A DNA stretch of 64,000 nucleotides from Daejeonella sp. H1SJ63 (GTDB lineage: Bacteria; Bacteroidota; Bacteroidia; Sphingobacteriales; Sphingobacteriaceae). Location of the stretch: positions 18,878 to 82,877 of the forward strand of contig NZ_JARKMZ010000037.1 in assembly GCF_029360775.1 (NCBI RefSeq), given 5' to 3'. The translations under genes and the position numbers were made by a program. The first letter of the stretch is position 1, and each line of letters begins with the position of its first letter. The notes under the pieces are model-generated. The model searched no databases, had not been told where the DNA came from, and was given only the letters and a program-made list of their open reading frames with translations. Shown here piece by piece: positions 36,723 to 45,893 of this stretch.

Positions 36723-39128
36723 ATGCCGGCGTTTCAATTTATAATTCCTTTCACTAAAATCAGCATCAGTGATCTCCCCCATGTTGGTGGCAAAAATGCA
36801 TCACTTGGTGAAATGTTTAATCAGCTAAATCCAAAGGGAATTCAGATTCCCGATGGTTTTGCGCTGAATGCCGACGCGTACAGGCTATTCCGCAGAAATA
36901 ATGACCTTGAAACAGTTCTCAGGGATCTGCTTTTTTCTTTAGACAGAGAGAATTTCACAAACTTATCCTCGATTGGTGCCCAGGCACGTGAGCTGATCAG
37001 ACGTGCAAAACTCCCTGCAGAGGTCATTAAAGAGTGTAAAGAGGCTTATACTCTGTTATGCAATAGTGCAGGCCTGACAGTTCTGGACGTAGCTGTAAGA
37101 AGCAGTGCCACAGCAGAAGACCTCCCCACAGCCAGTTTTGCAGGAAGAATGGAATCTTATCTGAATATCAGCGGATATGCTCAGCTTTTAGAGGCCGTTC
37201 ATAAATGCTATGTATCTCTCTTTACAGACAGAGCTATAAAATACAGACATGATATGGGCTTTATGGATATGGACATTGCCATTTCTGTCGGAGTTCAGCA
37301 AATGGTACGAAGCGACAAAGCATCTTCAGGTGTAGCATTTACTATCGATCCTGACTCCGGATTTAAAAACACAATCGTGATCAATGGTATATGGGGATTG
37401 GGAGAAAATATAGTTCAGGGAAGGGTTACCCCTGATGAATGGACCATTTTTAAACCCGTACTTGAGGAAGGCAAATATGACCCTATCCTAAAAAGCCATT
37501 GTGGTGAAAAGGAATTCACTCTTATATATTCAGAAGATTCAGAAAACAAATCTGCTGAGAAGACAATCATTAACCTGAACACTTCAAATGAGAAGAGGAA
37601 GCAGTTGTCACTTAGTAAAGATGAAGTAATAAAACTTGCCGGCTGGTGCTTAACTATTGAGAAACACTATGGCAAAGCAATGGATATTGAATGGGCTAAA
37701 GATGGAATCAGCGGCAAGCTTTATATTGTTCAGGCGCGACCGGAAACAGTTCATGCCAAACCCCGAAAGCAGATACATGAAATTTTCAAATTATTAGAAA
37801 AATCGCGTTTGATTGGGTCAGGAATAGCACTTGGTGATAAAATAGCATCCGGAAGAGCAAGAATTCTGAACAGTCCGCTTGAAGGCGATCAATTGCAGGA
37901 GGGCGAAATTCTTGTAACCGACATTACAAACCCCGACTGGGATCCGGTATTAAAAAAAGCTGCAGCAATCATCACTAACAAGGGAGGAAGGACAAGTCAT
38001 GCAGCAATTGTTGCCAGAGAACTTGGAACCGTGGCAGTTGTAGGAACCGGAAATGCAACTCAGGTAATTAAAAATGGTGATCAGATTACTGTATCCTGTG
38101 CAGATGGCAAAGACGGACATATTTATGAAGGTATTTTAAAATGGACAGTAGAGGAACAGGATTTCAGTGGGCTTAAACTACCAAAAACAGCTGCCATGTT
38201 TATACTGGCAGACCCAAACCGCGCATTTGAACTGAGCAATTATCCTAATAAGGGCGTTGGATTATTACGGCTCGAATTTGCAATCTCTAATAGTATCAGA
38301 ATACATCCTCTTGCCCTCTGTGAACCTGAAAAGATCAAAGACATTGAACTTCAGAAAGAAATCAATGAATTGACCAGTGATTATCGTGATGGAAAAGAAT
38401 ATTTTACAGATAAACTTGCCGAATCTGTTGCTATTGTTGCCTCTGCCTTTTATCCAAACGATGTAATTGTCAGATTAAGTGATTTTAAGAGCAATGAATA
38501 TGCTAATCTGCTTGGCGGAAAATACTTTGAGCCGCATGAAGAGAATCCGATGATCGGATTAAGGGGTGCTTCACGATATTACAGCGAATTCTACCGGAAA
38601 GGATTTGCACTGGAATGTGTGGCAATGAGGAAGGTAAGAGACGAAATGGGTCTAAAAAATGTAAAGTTGATGATACCATTCTGCCGCACCATTGAAGAAG
38701 GACAGAAAGTCCTGGCAGAGATGGCTGCAAACGGTCTCAAGCAGGGAGAAAATGGTCTCGAAGTTTATGTCATGATTGAAATACCAAGCAATGTGCTGCT
38801 CGCCGATGAGTTTGCCAGGCTTTTTGATGGTTTTTCTATAGGCTCAAATGATCTGACTCAACTTACATTAGGGCTCGACCGCGATTCAACCCTCATAAGC
38901 TATCTTTTCAATGAAGAGAATCCCGCTGTTAAAGGACTTATTGCAGAAACAATCAAAGCTGCAAAACGAAACAATATTAAAGTTGGACTTTGCGGACAGG
39001 CACCAAGTGATATTCCGGCATTTGCAGAGTTTCTTGTGAATGAGGGAATTGATAGTATTTCATTTAACCCCGACGCATTGATTAGGGGGATTGAGAACAT
39101 GAACCGGGCAGAAAATCTGAAACAATAA
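36723..39128 (+). CDS. ppsA: Phosphoenolpyruvate synthase
   Basis: 801 residues from ATG 36723 (upstream in-frame codons fall in a terminator). Domains: ATP-grasp-like N-terminal pyruvate kinase/PPDK domain ('HVGGKNASLGEMF' about 19, 'VRSSATAEDLPTASFAG' about 127), swivelling phosphohistidine domain with GGRTSHAAIVARELG (phospho-His about 426), and a C-terminal PEP-binding barrel with 'LRLEFAI', 'GLRGASRYY' and 'LCGQAPSD' (the Cys-containing active-site strand near 755). Converts pyruvate and ATP to PEP, AMP and phosphate for gluconeogenesis. Length normal. Confidence 0.93.
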   Translation: MPAFQFIIPFTKISISDLPHVGGKNASLGEMFNQLNPKGIQIPDGFALNADAYRLFRRNNDLETVLRDLLFSLDRENFTNLSSIGAQARELIRRAKLPAEVIKECKEAYTLLCNSAGLTVLDVAVRSSATAEDLPTASFAGRMESYLNISGYAQLLEAVHKCYVSLFTDRAIKYRHDMGFMDMDIAISVGVQQMVRSDKASSGVAFTIDPDSGFKNTIVINGIWGLGENIVQGRVTPDEWTIFKPVLEEGKYDPILKSHCGEKEFTLIYSEDSENKSAEKTIINLNTSNEKRKQLSLSKDEVIKLAGWCLTIEKHYGKAMDIEWAKDGISGKLYIVQARPETVHAKPRKQIHEIFKLLEKSRLIGSGIALGDKIASGRARILNSPLEGDQLQEGEILVTDITNPDWDPVLKKAAAIITNKGGRTSHAAIVARELGTVAVVGTGNATQVIKNGDQITVSCADGKDGHIYEGILKWTVEEQDFSGLKLPKTAAMFILADPNRAFELSNYPNKGVGLLRLEFAISNSIRIHPLALCEPEKIKDIELQKEINELTSDYRDGKEYFTDKLAESVAIVASAFYPNDVIVRLSDFKSNEYANLLGGKYFEPHEENPMIGLRGASRYYSEFYRKGFALECVAMRKVRDEMGLKNVKLMIPFCRTIEEGQKVLAEMAANGLKQGENGLEVYVMIEIPSNVLLADEFARLFDGFSIGSNDLTQLTLGLDRDSTLISYLFNEENPAVKGLIAETIKAAKRNNIKVGLCGQAPSDIPAFAEFLVNEGIDSISFNPDALIRGIENMNRAENLKQ

Positions 39129-39226
39129 AAATTCAGTTGGCCTGTATCTGAAACAAAAACTGTCAGAATTTATTTTACCTCCAGAAACGATAGTATTCCG
39201 GTTTAAAACCTTTTAAATTTGGCTTA

Positions 39227-41803
39227 ATGAACTGGCATACATCAAGTATTTCTGAACTATATCAAATTCTGGAAAGCTCATCTTCCGGGTTGAGCAGCCA
39301 GCAAGCCGCAACACGCCTGACTCAGTATGGCAAAAACAGTATTACTGATCATAAGAAGAAAACAGTCTGGCATATTCTTTACCATCAGATAAGTGATTTT
39401 ATGATCCTTATCCTGATGATTGCTGCTATAATTTCAGGAATTGCAGGTGATCTCACTGATAGTATCATCATACTTACCATTATCTTTATTAATGCTTTAA
39501 TAGGCTTTATTCAGGAGTATAAAGCTGAAAAAGCAATGGAATCGCTGAAGAATATGTCGGGCAGCCGTGCTCAGGTTCTTCGCGACAACAAAACAGTTAA
39601 AATTAATGCCACAGAACTTGTCCCCGGAGATATAATCAGGCTTGAAGCTGGCGATGTTATCCCTGCTGATATCAGATTCATTGAGGTTCATTCTCTTAAG
39701 GCCGATGAGTCAGCGCTTACCGGTGAGTCTGAAAACACTGAAAAAGCTAACAACATTCTCGGGGACGAAATTCTGCCATTGGGCGACCAAAGCAATATGG
39801 GCTTTAAAGGTACATTTATTAGCAGCGGGCATGGAACAGCAATTGTCGTATCAACAGGCATGGTAACTGAACTGGGACGTATTGCTTCTATGATTCAGAT
39901 GGCCGAAAACATTACTCCGCTTCAAAAGAGACTTGCTGCATTCGGGAAACGCTTATCAATCATTATCCTGATCATTTGTACTGCAATATTTATATCAGGC
40001 TTACTCAGAGGAGAAGAATTAACTGAAATGCTGCTGATCGCAATTTCGCTGGCAGTAGCTGCAATCCCTGAAGCGCTGCCGGCTTTGGTTACAATATCGC
40101 TTGCCCTTGGAGCCAAAAAACTGGTCAGACAGCATGTACTTATCCGAAAACTTCCTGCGGTTGAGACATTGGGCTCAGTCACCTATATCTGCACAGACAA
40201 AACCGGAACATTGACCCTGAATAAAATGAAGGTAATGGAGACCTTCGAGTCAGGCAGCAAGGATACTTTTTCGGGGGGAAAGAACAACCTGCTTATTGCA
40301 ATGGCACTGAATAATGATGTAACAAAATCAGAGAGCGGTACATGGCTGGGAGAATCCACAGAACTTGCCTTAATTGAATATGCTTCAATGAACGGTTATA
40401 ACAAATCAGACCTGGAAACAGAATTCCCGCGAATTGCAGAAATTCCGTTCGATCCTGCGAGAAAATGTATGAGCACATTCCACAGAACTAAAAGTGGTGT
40501 CATCATGATTACCAAGGGGGCTATGGATATCCTTCTCAAAAAACTGGAAAATAAAACAGCAAGCCATATCTCAGAAGCAGAAAATAAAGTAAATGCCATG
40601 GCTTCATCAGGCTATCGTGTACTCGGTTATGCATACAGGATATTGCAGGATATACCCGAAAAACTGATTCCCGAACAACTGGAGGAAGGCCTGACAATGA
40701 TTGGCTTTACAGGAATGTTCGACCCGCCGAGGGAAGAAGCGAAGCAGGCAATAGCGCAATGCAGGGAGGCAGGTATTATACCGGTTATGATTACAGGTGA
40801 CCATAAACTAACCGCATCAGCTATTGCAAAAAAAATTGGAATAATTACATCAGAAAAAGATATCATTTTAACCGGGAACGAATTAACTGCTTTGAGTGAT
40901 GCTGACTTTGATTTACTGGTTAAAAATGTACGGGTTTATGCCCGTGTTGATCCGGAGCAAAAGTTAAGGATCATTTATGCATTACAAAAGCAAAATAATT
41001 TTGTAGCAATGACCGGCGATGGTGTAAATGATGCACCTGCATTGAAGAATGCTGATATTGGAATTGCAATGGGAATCAATGGCACCGAAGTCTCAAAAGA
41101 AGCTGCGCACATGATACTTCTTGATGATAATTTTGCAACAATAGTAAAGGCAATTCGCCGGGGCAGAAGAATTTTTGACAATATCTTAAAATTCATCAAG
41201 TACATAATGACCGGCAATTCTGGTGAAATATGGGCAATATCACTGGCTCCCTTTTTAGGTTTACCGATACCATTACTGGCCATACATATTCTATGGATTA
41301 ATCTGGTTACAGACGGACTTCCCGGCCTTGCCCTTGCATCAGAACCTGCAGAGTCTAACATTATGAAACGGCCACCGCGCGACCCTTCCAAAAATATCTT
41401 CAGAGGGAGTATGGTCTGGCATATACTCTGGGTAGGATTATTAATGGGGGTAGTAACATTAGGTATTCAGGCCTGGGCAATTCAAAATAATAACCCAAAT
41501 GGTCAAACTATGGCATTCTCAGTTTTGTGCTTCAGTCAACTGGGGCACGTCATGTCAATCCGCTCAAACAGACAATCGATTTTCAAAATTGGTGTATTTT
41601 CAAATAAGCCAATGATGATGGCCCTTATAGCAACTGTAGCACTGCAGTTGCTGATTATTTATATACCATTCCTGAATCCGGTTTTTAAAACCCAGGCTCT
41701 CAGTCTTAAAGAACTTGGTATCACTCTGGCGGCGTCAAGTATTGTATTCTGGGCAGTGGAACTCGAAAAAATGATAAAATCGATAAAAAAAATAAGGGTG
41801 TAA
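39227..41803 (+). CDS. P-type cation-transporting ATPase (Ca2+/P2 type)
   Basis: 858 residues. N-terminal cation-ATPase domain, 'ADESALTGES' about 165-174 (actuator TGES), phosphorylation motif DKTGTLT with Asp 324, 'TGDGVNDAPALKNADIGIAMG' region about 600 (hinge), and ten predicted membrane helices. The M4 motif reads 'AVAAIPEALPALV', i.e. the PEGLP of Ca2+ pumps as PEALP, and M6 'NLVTDGLP' matches the 'NLVTDG' of SERCA/PMCA-type pumps. Likely exports Ca2+ or Mn2+ from the cytoplasm; Na+/K+ cannot be ruled out. It lies 98 bases after ppsA on the same strand. Confidence 0.9.
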   Translation: MNWHTSSISELYQILESSSSGLSSQQAATRLTQYGKNSITDHKKKTVWHILYHQISDFMILILMIAAIISGIAGDLTDSIIILTIIFINALIGFIQEYKAEKAMESLKNMSGSRAQVLRDNKTVKINATELVPGDIIRLEAGDVIPADIRFIEVHSLKADESALTGESENTEKANNILGDEILPLGDQSNMGFKGTFISSGHGTAIVVSTGMVTELGRIASMIQMAENITPLQKRLAAFGKRLSIIILIICTAIFISGLLRGEELTEMLLIAISLAVAAIPEALPALVTISLALGAKKLVRQHVLIRKLPAVETLGSVTYICTDKTGTLTLNKMKVMETFESGSKDTFSGGKNNLLIAMALNNDVTKSESGTWLGESTELALIEYASMNGYNKSDLETEFPRIAEIPFDPARKCMSTFHRTKSGVIMITKGAMDILLKKLENKTASHISEAENKVNAMASSGYRVLGYAYRILQDIPEKLIPEQLEEGLTMIGFTGMFDPPREEAKQAIAQCREAGIIPVMITGDHKLTASAIAKKIGIITSEKDIILTGNELTALSDADFDLLVKNVRVYARVDPEQKLRIIYALQKQNNFVAMTGDGVNDAPALKNADIGIAMGINGTEVSKEAAHMILLDDNFATIVKAIRRGRRIFDNILKFIKYIMTGNSGEIWAISLAPFLGLPIPLLAIHILWINLVTDGLPGLALASEPAESNIMKRPPRDPSKNIFRGSMVWHILWVGLLMGVVTLGIQAWAIQNNNPNGQTMAFSVLCFSQLGHVMSIRSNRQSIFKIGVFSNKPMMMALIATVALQLLIIYIPFLNPVFKTQALSLKELGITLAASSIVFWAVELEKMIKSIKKIRV

Positions 41804-41833
41804 AAACTTATCATAAGCCTTTACACCCTTATT
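41791..41833. terminator. Terminator overlapping the P-ATPase stop codon
   Basis: Perfect 14-base arms (41791-41804 and 41820-41833), 15-base loop, A-rich and T-rich flanks. The left arm contains the stop codon of the ATPase gene. It can also serve the convergent coiled-coil gene. Confidence 0.75.
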
Positions 41834-41871
41834 TCCCAATACCTGATACGGTTCAGTGAATTGGTTACCAA

Positions 41872-42252
41872 CTACATCCAACGGGATGCGAAACTGTTGA
41901 ATTGATGTCTGACATCATTGACAATCTTTTCCAGGCTCAGATACTGATCGTAAATTTCAGCATTTTGATCAGCGGTACTTTGGTCTAAAAACCCTGCAGA
42001 AGATTTGACCTGCTCCTCAATCTTATTCAGATTCTGATTCAGGTTATGTTTCAGCTCATCTATATTATTTGATTGTATGAGAAATTGATTTTGAAAATAC
42101 TCAACCTTTTCAGCTACCTCATGGCCGGTATTATCTGCTGCGATCTCCTCAAGACGTTTCTTTAAAATCTGAATGTCCTGCTTGTAAAAATCTAAAGCTC
42201 TCAGTGCATCGGTATGCAGATTTGCAATGTGTTTGATATTTATTTCTTTCAT
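41872..42252 (-). CDS. Coiled-coil protein of unknown function
   Basis: 126 residues from ATG 42252; the frame is open to 42333 but that part is coded by a palindromic repeat (42287-42325) and is not credible protein. The whole sequence is helical and heptad-like ('DFYKQDIQILKKRLEEIAADN', 'EEQVKSSAGFLDQSTADQNAEIYDQYLSL', named by ends). No signal peptide and no known domain recognised. Cytoplasmic by default. Neighbours do not suggest a role. Confidence 0.65.
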   Translation of the reverse strand: MKEINIKHIANLHTDALRALDFYKQDIQILKKRLEEIAADNTGHEVAEKVEYFQNQFLIQSNNIDELKHNLNQNLNKIEEQVKSSAGFLDQSTADQNAEIYDQYLSLEKIVNDVRHQFNSFASRWM

Positions 42253-42286
42253 CTGTTTGTTTTTTTTGTTTTTTAATGGTGATAAA

Positions 42287-42325
42287 CCTACCTGCCTGTA
42301 AGCAGGCCTGCCTACCGCAGGTAGG
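42287..42325. repeat. Palindromic intergenic repeat
   Basis: Nine-base arms cctacctgc (42287-42295) and gcaggtagg (42317-42325) enclose nested shorter repeats (gcctg/caggc). GC-rich in AT-rich surroundings; it looks like a REP-type short palindrome. A different sequence from the repeats at 56-61 kb. Confidence 0.6.
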
Positions 42326-42527
42326 GAGATCATAATGGTTTAATACCACAAGTTAACAATGCTAATAAGTATTATTAATGACTCATTGCATTGAATTCTA
42401 TGATCTAGCTCATTTATTTTCACTTTAAAACAACAATGATTAAGATACGTCCCAACATAAATATCCACATAAATAACTTATCTTCAAATACTTTCAGGCA
42501 ATTCCGCAAGAAAGCAAGCAATCAGCT

Positions 42528-43205
42528 ATGTGTTTCTCTGCCACCGCAAGTTTTGGAGCAAGTGCTGCACTGGCACTAATCGGATCTGTTTCAATGAAGA
42601 ATTCAGATTCAGCCGGATTAAAAACTTTATCATCTATTCCACTGTTACTTTCAATCCAACAATTTACCGAGGGAATCATCTGGCTATCCCTCACTAATCC
42701 TGAATATTCAGATTTAAAGAATATCTCTACTGTAGTCTTTTTAATCTTTGCAGAGCTTATATGGCCTATATTTCTTCCTGTTTCAATGCTCGTCATTGAA
42801 AATTCATCTATCAGAAGAAAAATACTGAGGATTTTATTAATATTCGGAATAATACAGGCACTTTATATTGGATATGGCATGATCTTTTATCCAGTTGACG
42901 CTGCAGTGTCGGGCTCACATATTAAATACCAGCTTGACTTTCCCGGTGCAAATCACTGGACTGCAGGTATATTCTACATCCTTGCAACCGGCTTATCCCC
43001 CTTCATTTCCGGAAATAAGCGAATAAGCCTGATCGGTATAATTATAATCTGCTCCTATATATTTACCAGATTGCTTTATGCAGATTATATCATATCAGTT
43101 TGGTGTTTTTTTGCTGCATTGATTAGCATAGTAGTACTTTATGTGGTTTCTGATTTAAAGAAACACCCTTACAAACAAGCAGCTTTTGCAAAACCCTCTC
43201 CTTAA
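42528..43205 (+). CDS. DUF6629 family membrane protein
   Basis: 225 residues, about seven hydrophobic helices. The start 'MCFSATASFGASAALALIG' and the following 'IPLLLSIQQFTEGIIWLSL' are the hallmarks of family DUF6629; the invariant Cys 2 may be acylated or metal-binding, unknown. Integral inner-membrane protein of unknown function. Single gene; the ATG at 42528 gives the exact family start. Confidence 0.82.
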   Translation: MCFSATASFGASAALALIGSVSMKNSDSAGLKTLSSIPLLLSIQQFTEGIIWLSLTNPEYSDLKNISTVVFLIFAELIWPIFLPVSMLVIENSSIRRKILRILLIFGIIQALYIGYGMIFYPVDAAVSGSHIKYQLDFPGANHWTAGIFYILATGLSPFISGNKRISLIGIIIICSYIFTRLLYADYIISVWCFFAALISIVVLYVVSDLKKHPYKQAAFAKPSP

Positions 43206-43261
43206 ATTTCAGCAGATATTGCACCCTGGTACAGAGGTAACTTCACAGCTATAATTCGGTT

Positions 43262-43300
43262 AAACAAAAAGAGCCTGAAAATTTCAGGCTCTTTTTGTTT
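43262..43300. terminator. Bidirectional terminator
   Basis: Perfect 19-base arms (43262-43280 and 43282-43300) with A run outside left and T run outside right; a loop forms by fraying of the inner AT pairs. It terminates the DUF6629 gene (plus) and the amidohydrolase/oxidoreductase operon (minus). Confidence 0.88.
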
Positions 43301-43312
43301 AAAAATCTACAC

Positions 43313-44722
43313 TCAGACTTTCACTTTGGTAGTTCCACCTTGTTTAAGATCGATATCATGCGGTTCATTTTTCTTCCATGCCCCGCGGGTAAAGTCAGGT
43401 ACATCAACTGAGTTTGAACGATTGTTCACTGACCATTCGCTTAAAGGCCATACAGCACTCCATGAAGCCGCATCATAAACATCCTGATCAAGAGGCAGTC
43501 CATTACGAAGACAATCAATAAGACGCCAGTTCATCAGGAAGTCCATACCGCCATGTCCCCCAACTTTTTTAGCCATTTCACCAACTTTTCTGACAATGTT
43601 AGGTGTATATTTTGCTTCCAATGCTTTAAACTCCTCATCAGAAACCCACCCTTCGTGACTGTTTGAAATTTTCGGAGAAGGATATTTCAGAGCTGTTCCC
43701 TTAGTTCCGCTCAGCAGATGTATCCTTGAATAAGGACGGGGCGAGGTAACATCATGCTGAATCATGATAGTTTTTCCAAGACTGGTACGAATGGTGGTGG
43801 TATTCATGTTTCCATTAAAATCAGCATTCGCAAATTCCTTGTAAAGACTATTACCGGCTGCAAGTTCTTTTGCCCTGGCTCCCATCTGGAAATCATTTGT
43901 CGAAACAGATACCAGATAATCCATTTTATCACCTCTGTTAATGTTCAAAGCCTGACATACCGGACCTAAGCCATGAGTAGGATAAAGACTTCCCTTTCTG
44001 GTGGCATTCTCTCTCAAGCGCCACATATCCTGATAACCCTTATCACTGAAATTAAGATCAATCAAATTATGGATATATGCACCTTCAGTATGCAGAAGTT
44101 CTCCGAAATATCCCTGTCTCGACATGTTTAATGTCAGTAATTCGAAGAAATCATAACAGCAATTCTCAAGCATCATACAATGCTTGCGGGTACGTTCAGA
44201 AGTTTCTACCAGCTGCCAGCATTCTTCCATAGAAACTGCTGCAGGCACTTCAATAGCTACGTGCTTACCCTGATTCATTGCATAAACAGCCATAGGAACG
44301 TGCAAATCCCATGGAGAAGCAATGTACACCAGATCAATATCTTTGCGATCGCATAATTTTTTCCATTCATCAGGGCCTCCTGTATAAATCGCAGGCTTAT
44401 GAGATGTACCATCAATTACCTTTTTTGCTTTATTGACGCTCGCTTCCCTAAGATCGCAAAGCGCTTTGATCTCAGTTCCTTCAATTTTGGCAACGGCATT
44501 CAAATGAGAAGGCCCCCGCTGACCTAATCCGATAAAGCCCACCCGAACGGTTTCAAGCTTTGGTGCTGCATACCCGCTCATATTAAAAGTCTGAATGCCC
44601 GACTTATTGATATAAGGCCCTTTTTGAGGTCCGGCGGCAAACCCCTGCAAGACACCACCACCTGCAATACCTAGTCCGGCAAGACTGCTTAATTTTAGAA
44701 AATCTCTACGGTTGTTCTTCAT
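43313..44722 (-). CDS. Gfo/Idh/MocA family oxidoreductase with Tat signal (GH109-like)
   Basis: 469 residues. N-terminal twin-arginine signal 'NNRRDFLKLSSLAGLG' (RRxFLK). Rossmann fold 'RVGFIGLGQRGPSHLNAV' about 60 for NAD(H), 'DLVYIASPWDLHVPMAVYA' about 130, and 'HVAIEVPAAVSMEECW' about 153. The layout is that of GH109 alpha-N-acetylgalactosaminidases and relatives, which use tightly bound NAD in a hydrolysis cycle. Exported folded to the periplasm. Last gene of a four-gene minus-strand operon with two amidohydrolases and a DUF5009 protein; 43 bases after the preceding gene. Whether it is a hydrolase or a true dehydrogenase cannot be decided. Confidence 0.85.
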   Translation of the reverse strand: MKNNRRDFLKLSSLAGLGIAGGGVLQGFAAGPQKGPYINKSGIQTFNMSGYAAPKLETVRVGFIGLGQRGPSHLNAVAKIEGTEIKALCDLREASVNKAKKVIDGTSHKPAIYTGGPDEWKKLCDRKDIDLVYIASPWDLHVPMAVYAMNQGKHVAIEVPAAVSMEECWQLVETSERTRKHCMMLENCCYDFFELLTLNMSRQGYFGELLHTEGAYIHNLIDLNFSDKGYQDMWRLRENATRKGSLYPTHGLGPVCQALNINRGDKMDYLVSVSTNDFQMGARAKELAAGNSLYKEFANADFNGNMNTTTIRTSLGKTIMIQHDVTSPRPYSRIHLLSGTKGTALKYPSPKISNSHEGWVSDEEFKALEAKYTPNIVRKVGEMAKKVGGHGGMDFLMNWRLIDCLRNGLPLDQDVYDAASWSAVWPLSEWSVNNRSNSVDVPDFTRGAWKKNEPHDIDLKQGGTTKVKV

Positions 44723-44765
44723 TGTTTTTATACTGTTTGTTAGGTTGAAAATAGTTTATAGTCTG

Positions 44766-45866
44766 TTAAATCCCCGGAAACCATTTCTCGGCATTCTTCC
44801 GGTATATCTTGTCAATCACCTCTTTTGGCAATTTTAACCCTTTAATCTTATCATTGAAGTAAGGTACCTGCATTTCCTCATCAGTTACAAAAAATCTCCA
44901 GTCACTAATATGAGTTTCCTGAATATCCTTTTTCATCTCTTCCAGATTTGATTCAGGTCCTACCCAATCGTCGGTTGCATAAATAAGTCTGTCCTGATAC
45001 TTAATGATAAAATCTCTGACTTTCTCTCTCTGCTTTATCGACTGATATTCAAGATGACAGATCCGCTCTGCCATGTCAACCGCCATATTAGGAAATTTAT
45101 CCAGACGTTTTGCCAGCTCATCAACACTCCATTCCAGACTACCCAGATGAACCCCTACAAATCTCAGATTGGGATGCTTCTCAAGCATTTTATCACGAGC
45201 ATTAACCTGATCCTCATAAGAAGGATACTCAGGATGCAGGTACATATGATATTCAGGGTGCTTGCTAAAGTATCCCTTATCACCAGATACAGTCATCTGA
45301 TCTACCGGAAGCCAGGCATTTTTAGGCTCTCCCAAATGACCTACCAGTGTTTTACCACTTTTCTCAATATAATCTATAACGGGATCAAACCTTGGATCGT
45401 TAATCATCACAAACTTTCCATCTTTATCCCTGAGTTCCATTCCGATATTCTTCCATACTTTAACTCCGATGGCACCATTCTCAAAAGAACCCTTCAGATA
45501 GGCCAGAGTTTGAGGCAGCCATTTATCAGTTCCCCAATCGGCAACCGTAAATGTCGTTGCCCAGGCTACCTGATCAGGGTATGTTTTTACCATTTTCACC
45601 GCTATATCCTGCTGAAGCTCAACTGTAGGATAAGAAGATGGATTAACGTTTACTGCCAGAAGCCTGAAATTATCTTCTTTGGCAATCTGAATAAAAGTTG
45701 TGTCAAAGGCGTTGATATGAGCATGGGTATCATATTTTTCAACCTTCTTAAAATCGTCCATCGTATAAAACCCGGGGCTTTTACTCTGATCTGAAGCATT
45801 TTCACTCTGTGTGCAATTTTGGAACATGAAGCCCAGCACACCAAAAAACAGGTATTTTACTTTCAT
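44766..45866 (-). CDS. Amidohydrolase family lipoprotein (paralogue 1)
   Basis: 366 residues. Lipoprotein-like leader with Cys about 18 (FMFQNC). Metal-dependent TIM-barrel hydrolase: 'KYDTHAHINA' (first H-x-H about 50), 'LVGHLGEPKNAWLP' about 170, 'EYHMYLHPEYPSYE', 'FVGVHLGSLEWSVDELA' about 240, and a late 'DRLIYATDDW' Asp. The fold is that of the amidohydrolase-2 branch (decarboxylases and lactonases). It is clearly paralogous to the protein coded at 47140-48237, with many identical stretches, but reads TDDW where the other reads SDRA. Envelope location. Substrate unknown. Confidence 0.85.
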   Translation of the reverse strand: MKVKYLFFGVLGFMFQNCTQSENASDQSKSPGFYTMDDFKKVEKYDTHAHINAFDTTFIQIAKEDNFRLLAVNVNPSSYPTVELQQDIAVKMVKTYPDQVAWATTFTVADWGTDKWLPQTLAYLKGSFENGAIGVKVWKNIGMELRDKDGKFVMINDPRFDPVIDYIEKSGKTLVGHLGEPKNAWLPVDQMTVSGDKGYFSKHPEYHMYLHPEYPSYEDQVNARDKMLEKHPNLRFVGVHLGSLEWSVDELAKRLDKFPNMAVDMAERICHLEYQSIKQREKVRDFIIKYQDRLIYATDDWVGPESNLEEMKKDIQETHISDWRFFVTDEEMQVPYFNDKIKGLKLPKEVIDKIYRKNAEKWFPGI

Positions 45867-45893
45867 AAATTTTATGGAATATAATTAATGATC

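Noticed and set aside
40975..41391. 138-codon minus-strand frame in the P-type ATPase gene
   Set aside because: Antisense of the hinge motif region; no likeness to any family.
42253..42333. N-terminal extension of the coiled-coil protein
   Set aside because: Encoded by the palindromic repeat 42287-42325; the ATG at 42252 is a normal start.
45054..45794. 246-codon plus-strand frame
   Set aside because: Antisense of the amidohydrolase gene; rich in Ile, Phe and Tyr without any fold pattern.
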